A stretch of DNA of 64,000 nucleotides from Mytilus galloprovincialis. Lineage: Eukaryota > Mollusca > Bivalvia > Mytilida > Mytilidae. The stretch is from positions 64,608,681-64,672,680 of the forward strand of contig NC_134848.1 of assembly GCF_965363235.1 (NCBI RefSeq), in the 5' to 3' direction. Below the pieces are notes generated by a model. It did not search any database. It saw only the letters and a list, made by a program, of their open reading frames with translations, and was not told the DNA's origin. Every line of letters begins with the position of its first letter. Position 1 is the stretch's first letter. A program made the translations under genes and the position numbers. Of this stretch, positions 19,396-32,200 are shown in pieces.

Positions 19396-19990
19396 AAAAT
19401 AACAGCAAAACAAATACAGTACAAAGTAAAACATAAAATATAATATTGAGAATGGAAACAGGGAATATGTCAAAGAGACAACACTGAACCCGACCAAATA
19501 AAAGAGCAGACAGCAGCCAGAGGCGAGCCTTTTATAACCAACCCATTCCCCAAAAAATCAATCTTGACAATCAAATATTGTCATCGTAGAATTTTGACAG
19601 ACATTAAAATCTTACAATCATTGAAAATACGCAAAAGTTGATTTGATAAAGGTTGATATAAAAAAAAATATTCCAGGCCTCCCTACAGCCATATTTAAAG
19701 TTAAAACAAAGTATTAAAAAATCTAAAATTGTAAGGCGTTTCTCCTCTTCGGGCAGTACGATTTTCATAATAAAAATAATCTTGTTTTTTTCAACCGATA
19801 AACATTATTTTAAAACAAATTGTGCATGAATTCATACGCGTGGATTTGAACGTAACGTATATCCCACAATTTCCGTCCTTTTCACAAAACACCATACGCA
19901 TTTATCTTATATTTCCATTTGTCTAGAGGTCACCTGGTATACACCCACATCTCCTTTTATTAACAGAAAACCAAGTGTTTAACATCGAGC
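18400..19990. other. Unit-2-only segment with an unassigned 73-codon frame
   Basis: This segment is missing from unit 3, where only about 30 bases separate the flanking matches. A + strand frame at 18717-18938 (beginning GSTFPEGTSVIHGHYFIKKK) has fairly protein-like composition but no known motif and no clear splice context. It may be the remnant of a mobile-element gene. A GA microsatellite (19360-19395) and an R1 fragment (19441-19545) lie here as well. Confidence 0.35.
19360..19395. repeat. (GA)n microsatellite
   Basis: A nearly pure GA repeat with one C interruption. Confidence 0.95.
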
Positions 19991-20266
19991 GTAACGTCAT
20001 ATATTATTTATTTAATATGATATTATTGTTTCAAACTACCGGATAAAGTACTTAGTCGAAATGCCCAACGTCTAATTTTTTTTTTGCGATATTTGCTAAT
20101 TAACTAAATATTTCAACACTAACAACATGAACAAATAAAAGGATCATAATTAAAAGGGGCAAATCAAGATGAATCGATGGTTATTTATTCAAAATTGTAA
20201 CAAAATAATGAATGAGGGGAACTATGCGTAAAAGAGTTTTATGTTTTCTGTGATACATGTTAATAA
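19990..20266. other. Unit 2 sequence left of element B
   Basis: It matches 37385-37636 in unit 3 closely (AAGGGGCAAATCAAGATGAA and neighbours) up to the point where element B begins. Confidence 0.75.
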
Positions 20267-22075
20267 TGTAAGGGACCTGGGGTAGGCTTCAATATAATTA
20301 TATCATTTGGGTAAGTCTCCGTAAAGGTTGCAGCATTAACCAATTTTAAACGTGTACATATATGTGTCTGGATGGTCAGCCATTATGGACCAATTGTGCC
20401 TACCTGTAACAGAAATATCTGCCCAGCCACAAGACAACTGCCCAAAACTTATAATCTTACTCTTGTGAAGTTTAGTGTACCGACACTAAAATTATTAATG
20501 AACAGAAGGATCCATTCCTAGTCAGGAAACCAGTCTTTGCTCATTTGGAAATTGTAAGTTGATTTACCATTTACTGGAGATTTCTATTTCACTAACAATA
20601 ATGCATAATCCACAGGACAGGACTAAATATTTATTAACACATAAATATAATAATATGGTAAAATACAGGAATAAGATATATTCTTCTAACATTGTTTATA
20701 TAACTAAGTCACCCTTTACTAAGTCTGGTGATGAAGCATGGATAAATCAGGGTAAGAAAAATCTATATTTAATATTGTGATGGCACATCAAAATTGGGAC
20801 TGGAACATCTAAATACCAACAATTGGCACATCCATGTAACTAATTATGTCAGGCCGAAAGTAACAGTTTATCCTGGTAAAATCCTAATATATGGTCCCTT
20901 GTTAATTATCTATGGTTAGAAAGATCGATGTGATGAAGAATAACTGCAGGATTACATTATTAACACACTGGGGTAACTGGACAAGGTAGGAACTGACAGC
21001 CGGTTTTTATCCTTATTTTCCATTTAAATTCTGTGGGTTGATGTGCTGAGTACAAAATGGTATTAAAATTACAATAAATATTCATACCTCTGCTGTGTTG
21101 TTATTTCTTTACGAAAATTATTACTGTTGTCACTTCCAGAATTTGTAGTTACCCGCCACGGCAGCTATTCGCCATATTATGAAAGCGGTGCTCCTTATAT
21201 AATAAATTTATATGTCACGTGACATGTATTAGCCAACCATAACAATGAAAACAAAAATGTTGGGACAAGTTGAGCCGGGCAATTGCCTGAACTTTCATGC
21301 ATTTGGAGTTACTTAAGAGTTAACAGCTTGCCCGGGTGTGGCACTTTATTAGCTACGACTTTAAGGAAAGCGGGACTATAGGTTAGAACGTCGTACATTA
21401 CGTAAATTTTAATCGGGCAAGCAAAACATGGTTTGGGGTAAAGGGCTTTGATACAAATGGCGTAATCACATTGTAAACAGGCTTAGTGCAAAAATAACCC
21501 AAGGGCGACACATTCATATCATTTAGATACATAATTATAATAGGAAAGTGTTAATTGAATTTCATGTTACCACGTTTACTGATCTGGCAAAAATACTAAA
21601 ATCTCAAAGAAATACATAGCAGACGAATTCCTAGACGTCTAGTCGGTCATGTGACTTTGTTTACATGGCGATCGATTTCGATCAGCTGAGAATCAATAAA
21701 ATTCTATTTTACTTCTTATCTAAAACATGTAAAGATAATTATTACAAAAATAAAGCAGCAGTTAAACGTGGAAATGGTACGGCTTTTACTTTTATACGAT
21801 TTTAAGCCCTGTGAAATTTATGAAAAGAAACAATAAACATGACTAACTTTGAACTTCTGAACAACTTAACAAATTATGAAATATTTACATTGAAACTATT
21901 TCCTGGCTTGCAACAAGAAAAATCATTATATATCTTAACATAACAAAGGGCCTTAGCCAAACATTATCAACAAGAACTTGTAAATTGGCAAAACATGAAA
22001 AATAAATGGAAATGTTGATTTCCAAAGATTAAAAAAAATGTCAGGAGGGGGGGGGGGTACACCCTGCACATTACA
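20267..22075 (-). repeat. 3' LTR of element B
   Basis: 1809 bp, bounded by TGTAAGGG and GCACATTACA on the + strand. Read on the minus strand it follows the purine tract AAGGTGGGGAGGG and starts TGTAATGTGCAGGG. The same first bases recur at the far right edge of the element (27985-28015). GTCACGTGAC sits at 21214-21223, and a TATATAA-type sequence lies about 20 bases further along in the element orientation, so this is a likely promoter. Confidence 0.75.
21214..21223. promoter_or_regulatory. GTCACGTGAC palindrome in LTR B
   Basis: The same ten-base palindrome as in LTR A. Its flanks are conserved in the element orientation (TTGG, then TA-rich, then ATGTCACGTGACA). A TATA-like box follows. Confidence 0.45.
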
Positions 22076-22583
22076 CCCTCCCCACCTTGAATTCAATAAA
22101 TATTACACTCGTTTCTTGTACAACACAACTCAATGCATACAGTATGATAAGCCATTATTAAATAAAGAAAGATATTGCCATTTGTGTTGTCTGTCCATTT
22201 GACCTTAAATTGGTACCTGTAGCAAGAATACCTATAGCAGAATACCTATTCAAAGCCTTGAGTTCACTTAATATATCAGACCCAGCTGATATATTCTTAC
22301 TCATATAACATATGCTAGACTACTGTATGCCTGATTCATGCTGCACAAGAAATCCCTATACATACATATATCATAAATGCATTTCATATAACAACAAATT
22401 TCTATATCAAGTAAAATCTACCCCCCATTGTCACATTGATGATTTCATATTGACGTGTTCATAATCTGTAATCTTCTATAACTGCAGAAACGGACGATAT
22501 TAGTTTTAGTTTAAAGTCCAAAATAATTGATATAATGTTCCCATATATGCAAATGTAATGTTCAGCAATTATATGAATCGAAT

Positions 22584-24350
22584 TTAAACGTCCAATCGTA
22601 AGGGAATGCCAGCTTTATCCAAGGCATGGCAAATGTGGTCTGTAGATGTATCGCGACTAGCGCTTGCTTTCTCCAGCATGTCCAGCATGAAAGTAGTGGA
22701 AAGATCCGGCTTAATCCCATTGATGGCTATCAATCTTAAATTTTCGTATAGATAAAAACGGTTCTTCATAACGGTTCTGGTGACATCTTTAATCTTGTTG
22801 TGTGGGAATGCTCCTGGCAAAGCTAACATATTATATTTGTCTAGGAGTCCTGCTCGACTAGGTACAGTAGGGTGATTAGAGACCTGCTCATATTGAAACG
22901 CTATGAATTCCCAATTAAGCTTCTTGGTGTCTGGCGTCATTTCCTTCTAGCCCTAAGGAGGCCAGTCCTTGGTGAGAACTTCTCCAGGAAGTATCACCTG
23001 AACCTCCCCTGTTCAGTCTCGCCGTGCTGGAGGAAACAATGGCATTCCCCCAAGACGTAGCAAGGTAGTTGCACGTTCAGCAGGTGTCCGTAGCTCTAAA
23101 TTTGGAATATCTTGGGTTGTTATTGTCGCCAGCAACTGTTTCGGGGTGGGTATATATGTTGGTCCAGGTTGAGAAGGCTTTTCTGGGGTGTACGGTATGG
23201 TGGACCTCTTGGGCTTCTTTGCTGGAGGAGGTAAAGATGGCATGGATCCGGTAGATATAGGAGAGAGAGCTGGTGTTAACGGCCGGCGTTGTAGGTGGTG
23301 TTGAGGGTTTAGATGTTATAGCTTTCACTGGTGCAGATGATGGTTTTTCTGGTCTCTTGCTGTCGGATGAGGATATTTTTTCAGAATTCTTTGCTGGAGG
23401 TGGTGAAGATGGCCTGGCTGGTGATAATGATCTGGTTGAAATGGGAGAGAGAGCTAAAGAGCTGGATTTACTAATGCTTTTCTTTTTACTGATTACTGAA
23501 GGTTTAGATGGAGGATCGAAAAGTTCTGTTGTAAGAACTGCATAAAAATCGGTTTCCAAACGATGAATACTCTTGATGTACTTCTCTGGCAGTCCTAATA
23601 ATTTCACGGCCAGCGTTACTCTGTCGCTATAAGTTTTGCCAAGGAGCTTATGCTTCTGTCCAGCGGATTGTTTTCCTCCCTGCAGAATGGCCAGCATTCT
23701 CCTTGTCAATGCAGACACATACTTGACATCTGCCAGTAATGTATCTGCAATGGCAAATCTGTAGGTCTCTCTCCTAAAGATGGCTTCCGCCATGATATTT
23801 TGTGGCACCAGTGCCACATAAGTTATGCGCCAGGAATCAGGTCTTGTAATCTCCATATCAATAGAAGAGGATGAGGCCGCCCGTGTCTCATCCCCAGAAT
23901 AGACTGGCTGAAATAGTTCCTCTCCTGGAGGCCCATCAAACTTAGTGCCCTCTTTCCATCCTTGCTCCCACTCCTCTGGGGTCCTGTAGGTGTCTTTCGA
24001 CTTCTTCAGCCATGCCTGCATGGCTTTCTTCAGATCTCTGGCTGAGGGTGAGTAGAAAGCTGTTGGCCTATTTACCTTCCTGTAGCATGCCGGATGTACA
24101 GCAAGGTAGTAGGCATTCCCTTTTGATAATACGTCGGGCCTCATGTCCTGCATGGCTGGTTTATGGAATCTATTGCAATGGTCTTTTAACTCCTATACTC
24201 TCTTGTATTTTGTAGGTCTGTCCAAACAAAAGGGACACACCACCTCCATCTTGGAATGTACACTGCTAGCCAAATGGGATTTCAATTGTTCAGTTGTATC
24301 AAATTTTTCGGTACATATCCAGCATTCTTTTTCCATCTGAAAACAGAACA
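22584..24350 (-). CDS. Accessory zinc-finger ORF region of element B
   Basis: It begins at an ATG directly after TTTTCAG on the minus strand. The first finger is CWIC...HLASSVH and the second CPFC with distal histidines. Next comes a moderately conserved domain also seen in element A (NAYYLAVHPACYRK, then EEWEQGWKEG). A Pro/Ser/Lys-rich linker with repeated KPSTPP-like runs follows, then the tail domain (LLRLGGMPLFPPARR to RDTSTDHICHALDKAG). The tail matches element A in order and in key residues (GGMPLFP, ALPG, RDTSTD). There is no signal peptide or membrane segment. It is broken, with a few breaks. Function unknown; nucleic-acid binding is plausible. Confidence 0.7.
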
Positions 24351-25189
24351 TCTTTGTAAGTGTGCTGTCACGTTTGATATATATTGTATATTGCATATCT
24401 GGTATATAGAAAATTATTATTAATATATTCAACATTGTTCCTTATATTTGTTTTGTAGGTATGAAGATTATTTATTGGTGCTGCAGCTGAAAGATCAGGT
24501 TACTCCAGTCTTGTATTCCTGAAACACTTTAGAGATGCACAGCAAAACTTTTTACTCTGGACAGGTGACCATAATATATACATGTAATACATGGACAGTG
24601 CGTAATGGACGATATATACACATTAACTCTATATATTATATTATGACAGTACTCAGCACATGAACACTAATTTATTAAATTATTTGGGTAATTATAGGAA
24701 TCCCCAGTCTTGACAGGACACTGACCACATCATCTTAATTCTTAACAAGCAGGTGAATTATTCTATACATGGTTAAACAGCCTTGACACATTTTATAATT
24801 TCCAATACCAAATTCAGTTGACGTATCAGTACACGTCCTTTGCCCGCAAAGGACGTGGCTCACCACTGTGAAACCACAGAGCGACTACCAATTTCATGGA
24901 TGGCCAGTCCAGTCCGTTGTAGTCCTTTCCAGTTGACGGATCCGCCTCTCGACAATGCGTCCATCACCAAGATTGTGAAAATAACACACATGTTAAATAT
25001 CAAAACATCAATGCGTCCATTGAAGAACCAAAATAAAAACTGTATACGTCCACACCTGGTTGGTCTAACTTCCTTTTTACACCTCATCATAGGCATGAAA
25101 TTTACAAGGCACCAAATCATGAGTAACAATAAAATAAATTCAACAATTTATTTAATATATTATCACAATAGTCAAATATTCACAATATA
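24351..25189 (-). other. Spacer between pol and zinc-finger ORF (element B)
   Basis: Mostly non-coding. It holds a perfect hairpin (24832-24857) and ends, on the minus strand, in a splice-acceptor-like CTGTTTTCAG right before the zinc-finger ATG. An 89-codon minus frame at 24860-25129 is hydrophobic in parts but has no counterpart in element A. Confidence 0.45.
24832..24857. other. Perfect 11-bp stem, 4-base loop hairpin
   Basis: CACGTCCTTTG, loop CCCG, CAAAGGACGTG. The stem is perfect. It lies between pol and the zinc-finger ORF in element B. Confidence 0.8.
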
Positions 25190-27985
25190 TTACATCTTCA
25201 TTTCATAAAATAATTCACCGACTCGTTTGATATGTTGAAGTTTCTTCATCCATACAGGCAGCTTTTCTCCCTCATATGACATTAGTCTATTTACATGGTA
25301 GGCCTTTGCCATCTGCTTAGCAGTCTTTTTGACAATATAAGTTGTGTCATCCATACATTTAGTAATAATGTATGGTCCTTTCCATTTAGCACTTAATTTT
25401 GAACATACCCCAATTTTCCGGGTTGGGTCATTCAGCCACACTAGTTGTCCTACTTTAAACATCCTTTTCTTGGATTTTACGTCATAATATTTCTTTTGAT
25501 ACTGGACCTTATTTTTCAAATTCTTATGGGCTTATTCATGAACTGTTTGTAAACTATTTTGCAGGTCTATAACAAAGTCTTCTTTGCATGTAGCATAATC
25601 TTGGGCTGGGGAAGGCATTGGAGTAACGGCTTGTAGTGGAAGAGTTACTTCCCTTCTAATTGTTAGAAAATTGGGTGTAAATCCAGTGGTTGAATGAACT
25701 GATGATCTGTAGGCAAGTAAAACTTGAGGCAAATATTCATCCCAAACAGCTTGGTCTTTTGCACAGTACATACTAAACATATTTGTTAAAGTACGGTTTA
25801 ACCTTTCAACACAGCCATTACAATGTACACTGTGGACGAAATGATGTTGATATGGTTTTGTCAATACATAACAATTCACACATTCCCTTGAAAATTTTTG
25901 ACTCAAAATTTGCTCCTTCATCTGTATGGATCTGCAAGGGAGTACCAAATTTACAAACGAATTCATTCACCAAAATATTAGCCACTGTAGCTGCTTCTTG
26001 ATCTGGAATTCCATAAGCATCTGTCCATTTAGAAAAACAATCTGTCAAAACCAGACAATATCTGTTACCTTGTCGTGTCTTTGGTAAGGGTCCCAAGATG
26101 TCAATTACAATCCTTTCCTTAGGTGCACCAACATTATAATTCCCCAATGGAGCTCTTGAACTTTGTTTTAATACGGGTTTTCTTGAAGCACAACTATCAC
26201 ACTTCCTAATATAATCTTGTATGCAGACTTTTATTCGGGGCCAATAAAAGTGCTGTTTAACATGTTTAATCTTTTCCATGGTTTTCTCTACACCTAGGTG
26301 TCCAGCAGAGGGTATGTCATGGTTATATTTTAAAACAGTATCTTTGTAAGACTCAGGTACTACCAGTCTCCAGTGAATTTGTTCCAAATTATCAATCCAA
26401 TTTACGTATAAAACTCCATTGCAAATTTCAAACCTGTCCCACATGTTCCATAAGGTTTTTAAGTCTGATGACTCATCAGACAGTGAGTTCCATTCTGGTT
26501 TGGTCTCTTTATCTTCAAATTTTATAAATAACTGACTAATTTTATCTTGTAACTGCTGTTGTCTGATAGCATTTACATCCCACCCTAAAAGTACAAACTG
26601 GTTCATGGTTACTCATCCAGCTCACAGCAGAAATATCAGTCCTTATTAAAATGGGTTGTCCATAGCGATAGGAATGGAAGTGGCGAAGGGCACAAACAAC
26701 AGCCTATAATTCTTTGCCAGTGACACAGTAGCTCTGCTCAGGTTTGGTCATGGCTTTGCTCATGTAGGCAATAACTCTTTCTTGTCCTTCCTGCTCTTTG
26801 GAAAGTACTGCTCCTAATGCCTTATCACTAGCATCAGTGTCAAGTAAAAATTTAGATCCAATTATAGGATATCCTAGGATTGGGGTGAGGTTAAAACTTC
26901 TTTAAGCCTAGTGAAAGCTTCTTCACAGATATCCGTCCAGTTAAAACAGCATATTTTTCACAAAGTTTATGTAAGGGTCTGGCTATTTCAGCAAATTTGG
27001 AAACACATCTTCTATAGTAGGAACATAGTCCTAGGAAACTGCGCATTTGTTTCTGGTTCTTAGGCCTGGGTCATTTTTGGACAGCTTCTGTTTTCTCTGG
27101 ATCTGTCTGAATACCATTTTCAGAGACAATGTGACCTAAAAACTTGACCTTTGTCTGAGAAAAATATACATTTTGAGGGTTTCAGCTTCAATCCTGCATC
27201 CAATAATCTTTGGAACACATGTTCAAGTCTTTCGATTGATTCTTGTACTGTAGAGGCCGGGACAATAATATTATCTAGATATAATAAACATTCCTCCCAC
27301 TGTAACCCACGTAATACACTCTCCATTAATCTCTGAAAACTGTTGGGGCATTTGCTAACCCAAATGGCATTACAATAAATTGGTATAATCCTTGGCTAGT
27401 TGCAAAGGCTGTCTTTTCTTTATCAGATTTTGTCATCTCCAGCTGGCAAAATCCACTATTTAAATCCATACATCCATAAAAACTGGCTGTGGAAAGAGCG
27501 TCCAGGCAGTCATCCATTCTTGGAATCGGGTAGGCTATTTTTTCCGTCATTAGTCCGTTTACGCCACGAAAATCTACACAGAATCGAGTTCCTCCTTGCC
27601 CTCCTTTCTTGGCAATTAAAACAACAGGTGAAGACCAGCTACTGGTGGAGGTTCTATTACTCCTAACTTCAGCATTCTTTGGATCTCATCTTTTTCAATC
27701 TGCCTCTTGCCAAAAGGAAGTCTTCTTGGTAGCTGTTAATTGGTACTGCATTTCCCGTATTTATTTCATGTTGATTAAATTGTCCCGTCCTATGTCATCT
27801 GAAGATTTTGAGAATACATTTTTGTATCTTTTAAGTAGATTAGCAAAATCTGTACTTTCGTTTTCATTCAAATACATGCAACTTCTTTCCCATAATTCCT
27901 TCAAATATTCTGGTAAATTAGATTCTCCTGGATTTTCATCTGGAGAAACCTCTGTACAACAAACAGCAGTACTGTTCTTCTCATA
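25190..27985 (-). CDS. Gypsy pol region of element B: RT, RNase H, integrase
   Basis: Reading from high to low coordinates: a pre-RT segment (LWERSCMYLNENES), RT (YPIPRMDDCLDALS, FIVMPFGLANAPTVF), RNase H, an integrase zinc module (AGHLG, CDSCASRK), the DDE core (VIDILGPLPKTRQGNRY, IHTDEG) and a GPY/F-type tail (KWKGPYIITK). These are the standard Ty3/gypsy pol parts in the usual order. The region is interrupted by many breaks and would not make one protein. Confidence 0.85.
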
Positions 27986-28042
27986 AATGTCAGGGGGTAC
28001 ACCCTGCACATTACAATATTGTTTAAAATGAGAAGATATTAA

Positions 28043-28762
28043 GGTAGCACAATACAAAGATTTTATTACTCGAACTCCCAAGTTTTAAAATGCTGTAACT
28101 TTCTTTATAATGCTTGAAAATTTATAAAAGTGGTAGTTTTGGATAGCTAACAGATTACTCTTTCAAATAAATCCAATGTTTGTATTATGCAACAATTATG
28201 TAACCAATTATAATGTTAACTGTGCCTAAAATATTTTTCACCAAATTTCCACTTTCAAATGAAATTAGCTTCTGCATAGGTATCCCTAGAGAGTTGATTT
28301 TATTATATGTTGTTCCTCTGGCCATTATCTACAAAAGGGTGTCTCAGATTTCAGATAGAATGTATAGAACAAATTTTACACCTAATTCATTATCTTCTTT
28401 TATGTGGTTAGGATGTTTACACTAATTCGAGATTGATAAGAGAATGAAATACCATAGAGACAATCTGAGACACCCTTTTGAAGCCCATGATGTGTTGATT
28501 AAGATTTCGTTAAAATTTTCTGTATAGTTAAAGAGATGATAGAGCTAAATTCATTCAAGTGAACTTACCCAGATTTTGCCACTAATTACATTATAATTGA
28601 TTACATAATGATTGCATAATAAAAATATTGCATTCGTTTAAAAGATTAATTTTTTATCTATCTTTATATACCTCTTTTATTATTTTCTATGCATTCATAA
28701 TAAAGTTACAGCATTTCAAAGGTTAGTGATTGGAAGTAAAAAAATCTTTGTATTGTGCTACC
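28043..28762. mobile_element. 720-bp foldback MITE with TTAA target duplication
   Basis: The ends begin GGTAGCACAATACAAA in perfect inverted repeat for 22 bases. The inverted similarity continues inward through almost the whole element, including a perfect 19-bp pair (28332-28350 and 28462-28480, CAAAAGGGTGTCTCAGATT). TTAA flanks both ends (28039-28042, 28763-28766). Unit 3 has the empty site with a single TTAA (near 37655). TTAA duplication points to the piggyBac superfamily. There is no transposase ORF, so it is non-autonomous. Confidence 0.88.
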
Positions 28763-28766
28763 TTAA

Positions 28767-29260
28767 ATGAATACACAATGAGAATGATTAAGAAATAACC
28801 GACAAAATATAATGAATATGTTGATTCGGTACATTGGCTTTCTTGCGTGTTTATACACATTGCACAGCCAAAATAATATATTAGTGTAAACAATTTTGTT
28901 AATAATTATATCTATTAACAATAATAACATAAACATAACAATATAAATATGCCAGTTTATTTAGGATTGGGAAAACAAATGAAGTTTTACTTTTACTTTT
29001 ACAACCAATTAAAACCATAAATTAGACCGGACCTTTATCCTGTAATTGATTGTTTTGTTTTCTCCATCATTATTCTGACGTGTTTTTTTGCAATGACGAA
29101 CATTTATAATTGCAATAAAAACGTGTCCCTCATATGGTGAACGGTAATTTCGTGTAGATTTCAATCGGTTTAGGTCACGAGGTGTACTTATCTTAAATTA
29201 AACAAAGATAAGGTGGAAACTACGAACATCATTTCAGACCAGATATAGACAAAAATAGCA
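28767..29260 (+). other. Upstream region of WAP2
   Basis: It is near-identical to 37662-38150 upstream of WAP3. From 29020 it also matches 7361-7600 before WAP1. Paired GATA motifs lie at 29187-29212. The conserved block is the best candidate promoter; no clear TATA box is conserved across the three. Confidence 0.6.
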
Positions 29261-32200
29261 ATGGGAGTTGTTCAAATCTTACATGTATGTGTATTATGTG
29301 TGATTGCCTTCTCAGGCGTAAGTATACATTTAAACTGAACTTGTACACATTTTTTAAGAGCCAGATGAAGCAAGCCTTCGGGTGCGGGATCTTCTTGCTG
29401 TGTTGAAGACCCATTGGTTGCCTTGTGCTGTTTTTAGCTCTTTGATTGGTTGTTGTTGTCTTCTGTGACAGATCCACGTTTTGACTCTCGATTTTATTAT
29501 TGTGCATACAGTGAATTAAATGGCAATTTAAACAATGAATTGATATGAAAATTCATTAACGATTTTAACTTTGAAATTGAGGTGGTTTCGTCTTAAAGGT
29601 TATAATTTGGTCATATTATTAAATCTTATATTACTAGCGGACCTGATTATAGAAGTTCCCAATCCTTATTTCATACCTTATGAGAACTGAGTGAAAGGAA
29701 TATTAATGCCGTACATGTATTGGTTATGAAAAGATTTTATTCATTCATGGCGCATAAAAAAATTCGAGGAAGCTCACCACAAAGCTGTTCTAAACTCAGC
29801 GTTCGGAAATGTAGATGAAGTTGCTACTGTTTAGAAGTTAGACGTTTTATAAGCCTACGATACAAATAATTTTAAGAACATTTGCCACTGTTTAGAAGTT
29901 AGACGTTTTATAAGACTACGGTACAAATAATTTTAAGAACATTTGTCACTGTTTAGAAGTTAGATGTTTTATAAGACTACGGTGCAAATAATTTTAAGAA
30001 CATTTAAAATCTACTGCAAATCATTGCTCTATAACACTGCATTATTAAACAAATGTAAAGAAACTAAAGTTATATGAAGCAGCTTTTAATAATTGATTTT
30101 AAGCAAAGAAGTCGTAAAATAATTCGAATATTGAAGGATACATAAATTGTCACAAGGTAGGGAATAGCTTTCAGTGTTAATCCATAATTGTTGTTTGGCA
30201 TACACAGATAAATCAAAACAAAATAATATGAACTTATATCAATGAGTTACAACATTTGCAATAACAATCATTTATACTTGTAACTGAATGGTTTAGATAC
30301 AGAACAAGCACTGTACACAAGGCATATATGCCTTTTAATAGTATAACAGTACACAGACAGCGTTTTGAAGCAATACTGAACGGACCAGTTGGGAGGTGAC
30401 TTTTTACCAGAGCAATCCCTTTTAAAATTAATTAATTCACAGCATGTGGCATCATTTAGATATACATGTAGGAAGATGTGGTATGGGTGCCAATGAGACA
30501 AATCTCCATCCAAATAACAATTTATAAAAGTAAACCATTATAGGTCAATGTACGGCCTTCAACATGGAGCCTTGGCTCACACAGAACATGCAACAAGCTA
30601 TAAAGGGCCCCAAAATTACTAGTGTCAAACCATCCAAACGGGAAAACCAACAGTCTAATCTATTTAAAAAACGAGAAACACGTATAAATTACATAAACAA
30701 ACGAAAACTAATCAGATTCCTGTCAGTATAGTTTAGACTTGTCACTCAGAGTCAGAATGTGACCGGGTAGGTTAACATGTCGACGATTGCCCCGTGACAT
30801 ATTTAAAAATAAGATGCAGTATATATTTAAAAGTAATAATTGCCAGTGAAAAATACTGGCCCAAACGTTAACGACTAGAAAGGTCTAGTAAACAATTGGA
30901 TTAAATACTATCACCATAACATTTTCTCATCAAGACATGCATGTAGTATTTACCACTGTTTAGTTTAAACATATTTATTTATTATAGTGGATTGGGAAAC
31001 AAGTTTGGCAACTTATATTAATTCCTTTTCACTTTGCCAATGAAAGTTAAACATGGAATTTGTTATCTAATTTGAAGGTACTGTTTTCGTAGAACAAAAT
31101 TCAAGAGTATTAACTGATCACATAATGTTCTATCTTAGGCTTTCAAACTAGCAAGTACTGATAGCTGCCCAAATACCGACGGGATCGTTGGAATATGTGT
31201 ATTTGATCCATCTAGGAATTGTGTTAATCAAGACCAGTGTCCATCTGGTAAGTTTTGTATTTATTTTTTATAACATATTAAAATATATTGTTTATGAAAT
31301 ACTGGTCCAATTGCATGAATAGTTGAATAAAGAATAGAAACTGGGAATGATTAGGCAAAATCAAAACAAATGGGTGTTTCCTATTACCCTACCCTCCCTA
31401 TTTCTTAAGCTAAAAGAAAACATACTCTAACGGTTTTTTGGTTGTCATTTTTCATTGAGCACGATCGAAGTCAGAATGTTCCTCCCTTAGACTCAATGAA
31501 AAAAAAAAGATAAATATTAGACTTAACTATTTAGTAAAAGGTGAGCATGATAATTGATGATTATGTTGACATGAAAGCAATGTAATGAGATCGGAAAAGT
31601 CTGGTTCCAAAATATTTGACGATCTGATCCATTTATCTTATAATCTAACCAGATATTCACCAAAAAAACCTTCACAAAGTTTTTCGCTGAAAATGCCGAG
31701 GTCTCACACCTTTCAGCAAGATTTAATTAACCCTTCATTTACTCGCATAGCAATCATTATTATGAATTTTATTTTATCCCGTTTGCACTTATTTTTCGAA
31801 TGATTTGAAATAACATGACATTTTTATTACATTTTCAGGATATAAATGTTGTCCGTATGGATGTGGATCTCAGTGCTTAGCTGTTACTGTTAACTTCCAG
31901 CATCTTGGTACGTTTAATTTTTACTCGCAAACAATTCTATGTTTGTTTGAATATTTTCTATTTTTTTACTTGTAAATTGTATTGCCTGTATTGCATATCA
32001 GCTGTAGAATTTTGATCAGACAGTATGAGTTTTAAAAATGAACATAACAACGCTAGTACTGCTGATTTTACATTTATTATGAAAATGTTGATCATACTCT
32101 CTAAAGTATGCACCAATTTCAATTTAACTTTCGACAAAAACTATTCCATGTATGAATCTTCTCGATTGGGTTGTTTACCTTTGAACGCATCTGATCTCGC

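Larger units (their letters stand above)
20267..28015 (-). mobile_element. Ty3/gypsy LTR element B, reversed
   Basis: On the minus strand the order is: a short stub of LTR sequence, pol (RT, RNase H, integrase), spacer, zinc-finger ORF region, purine tract, LTR. The outer bases on the + strand are TGTAAGGG and CATTACA, an inverted TG...CA pair. The neighbouring four bases are ATAA (20263-20266) and ATAT (28016-28019). Unit 3 carries the undisturbed site (GTTAATATTG near 37630), so the element entered unit 2 after the duplication. Gag and protease are not recognisable, and the element is broken with many breaks. It is a different family from element A, about 60% similar by eye in the integrase core. 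Confidence 0.88.

Noticed and set aside
23273-23545. 90-codon + frame rich in Gly and Asp
   Set aside because: Antisense shadow of the Pro/Ser/Lys-rich linker of element B.
24860-25129. Hydrophobic 89-codon minus frame between pol and the zinc-finger ORF, possible env
   Set aside because: No counterpart in element A, no signal peptide or sequon pattern, and it overlaps non-coding structure.
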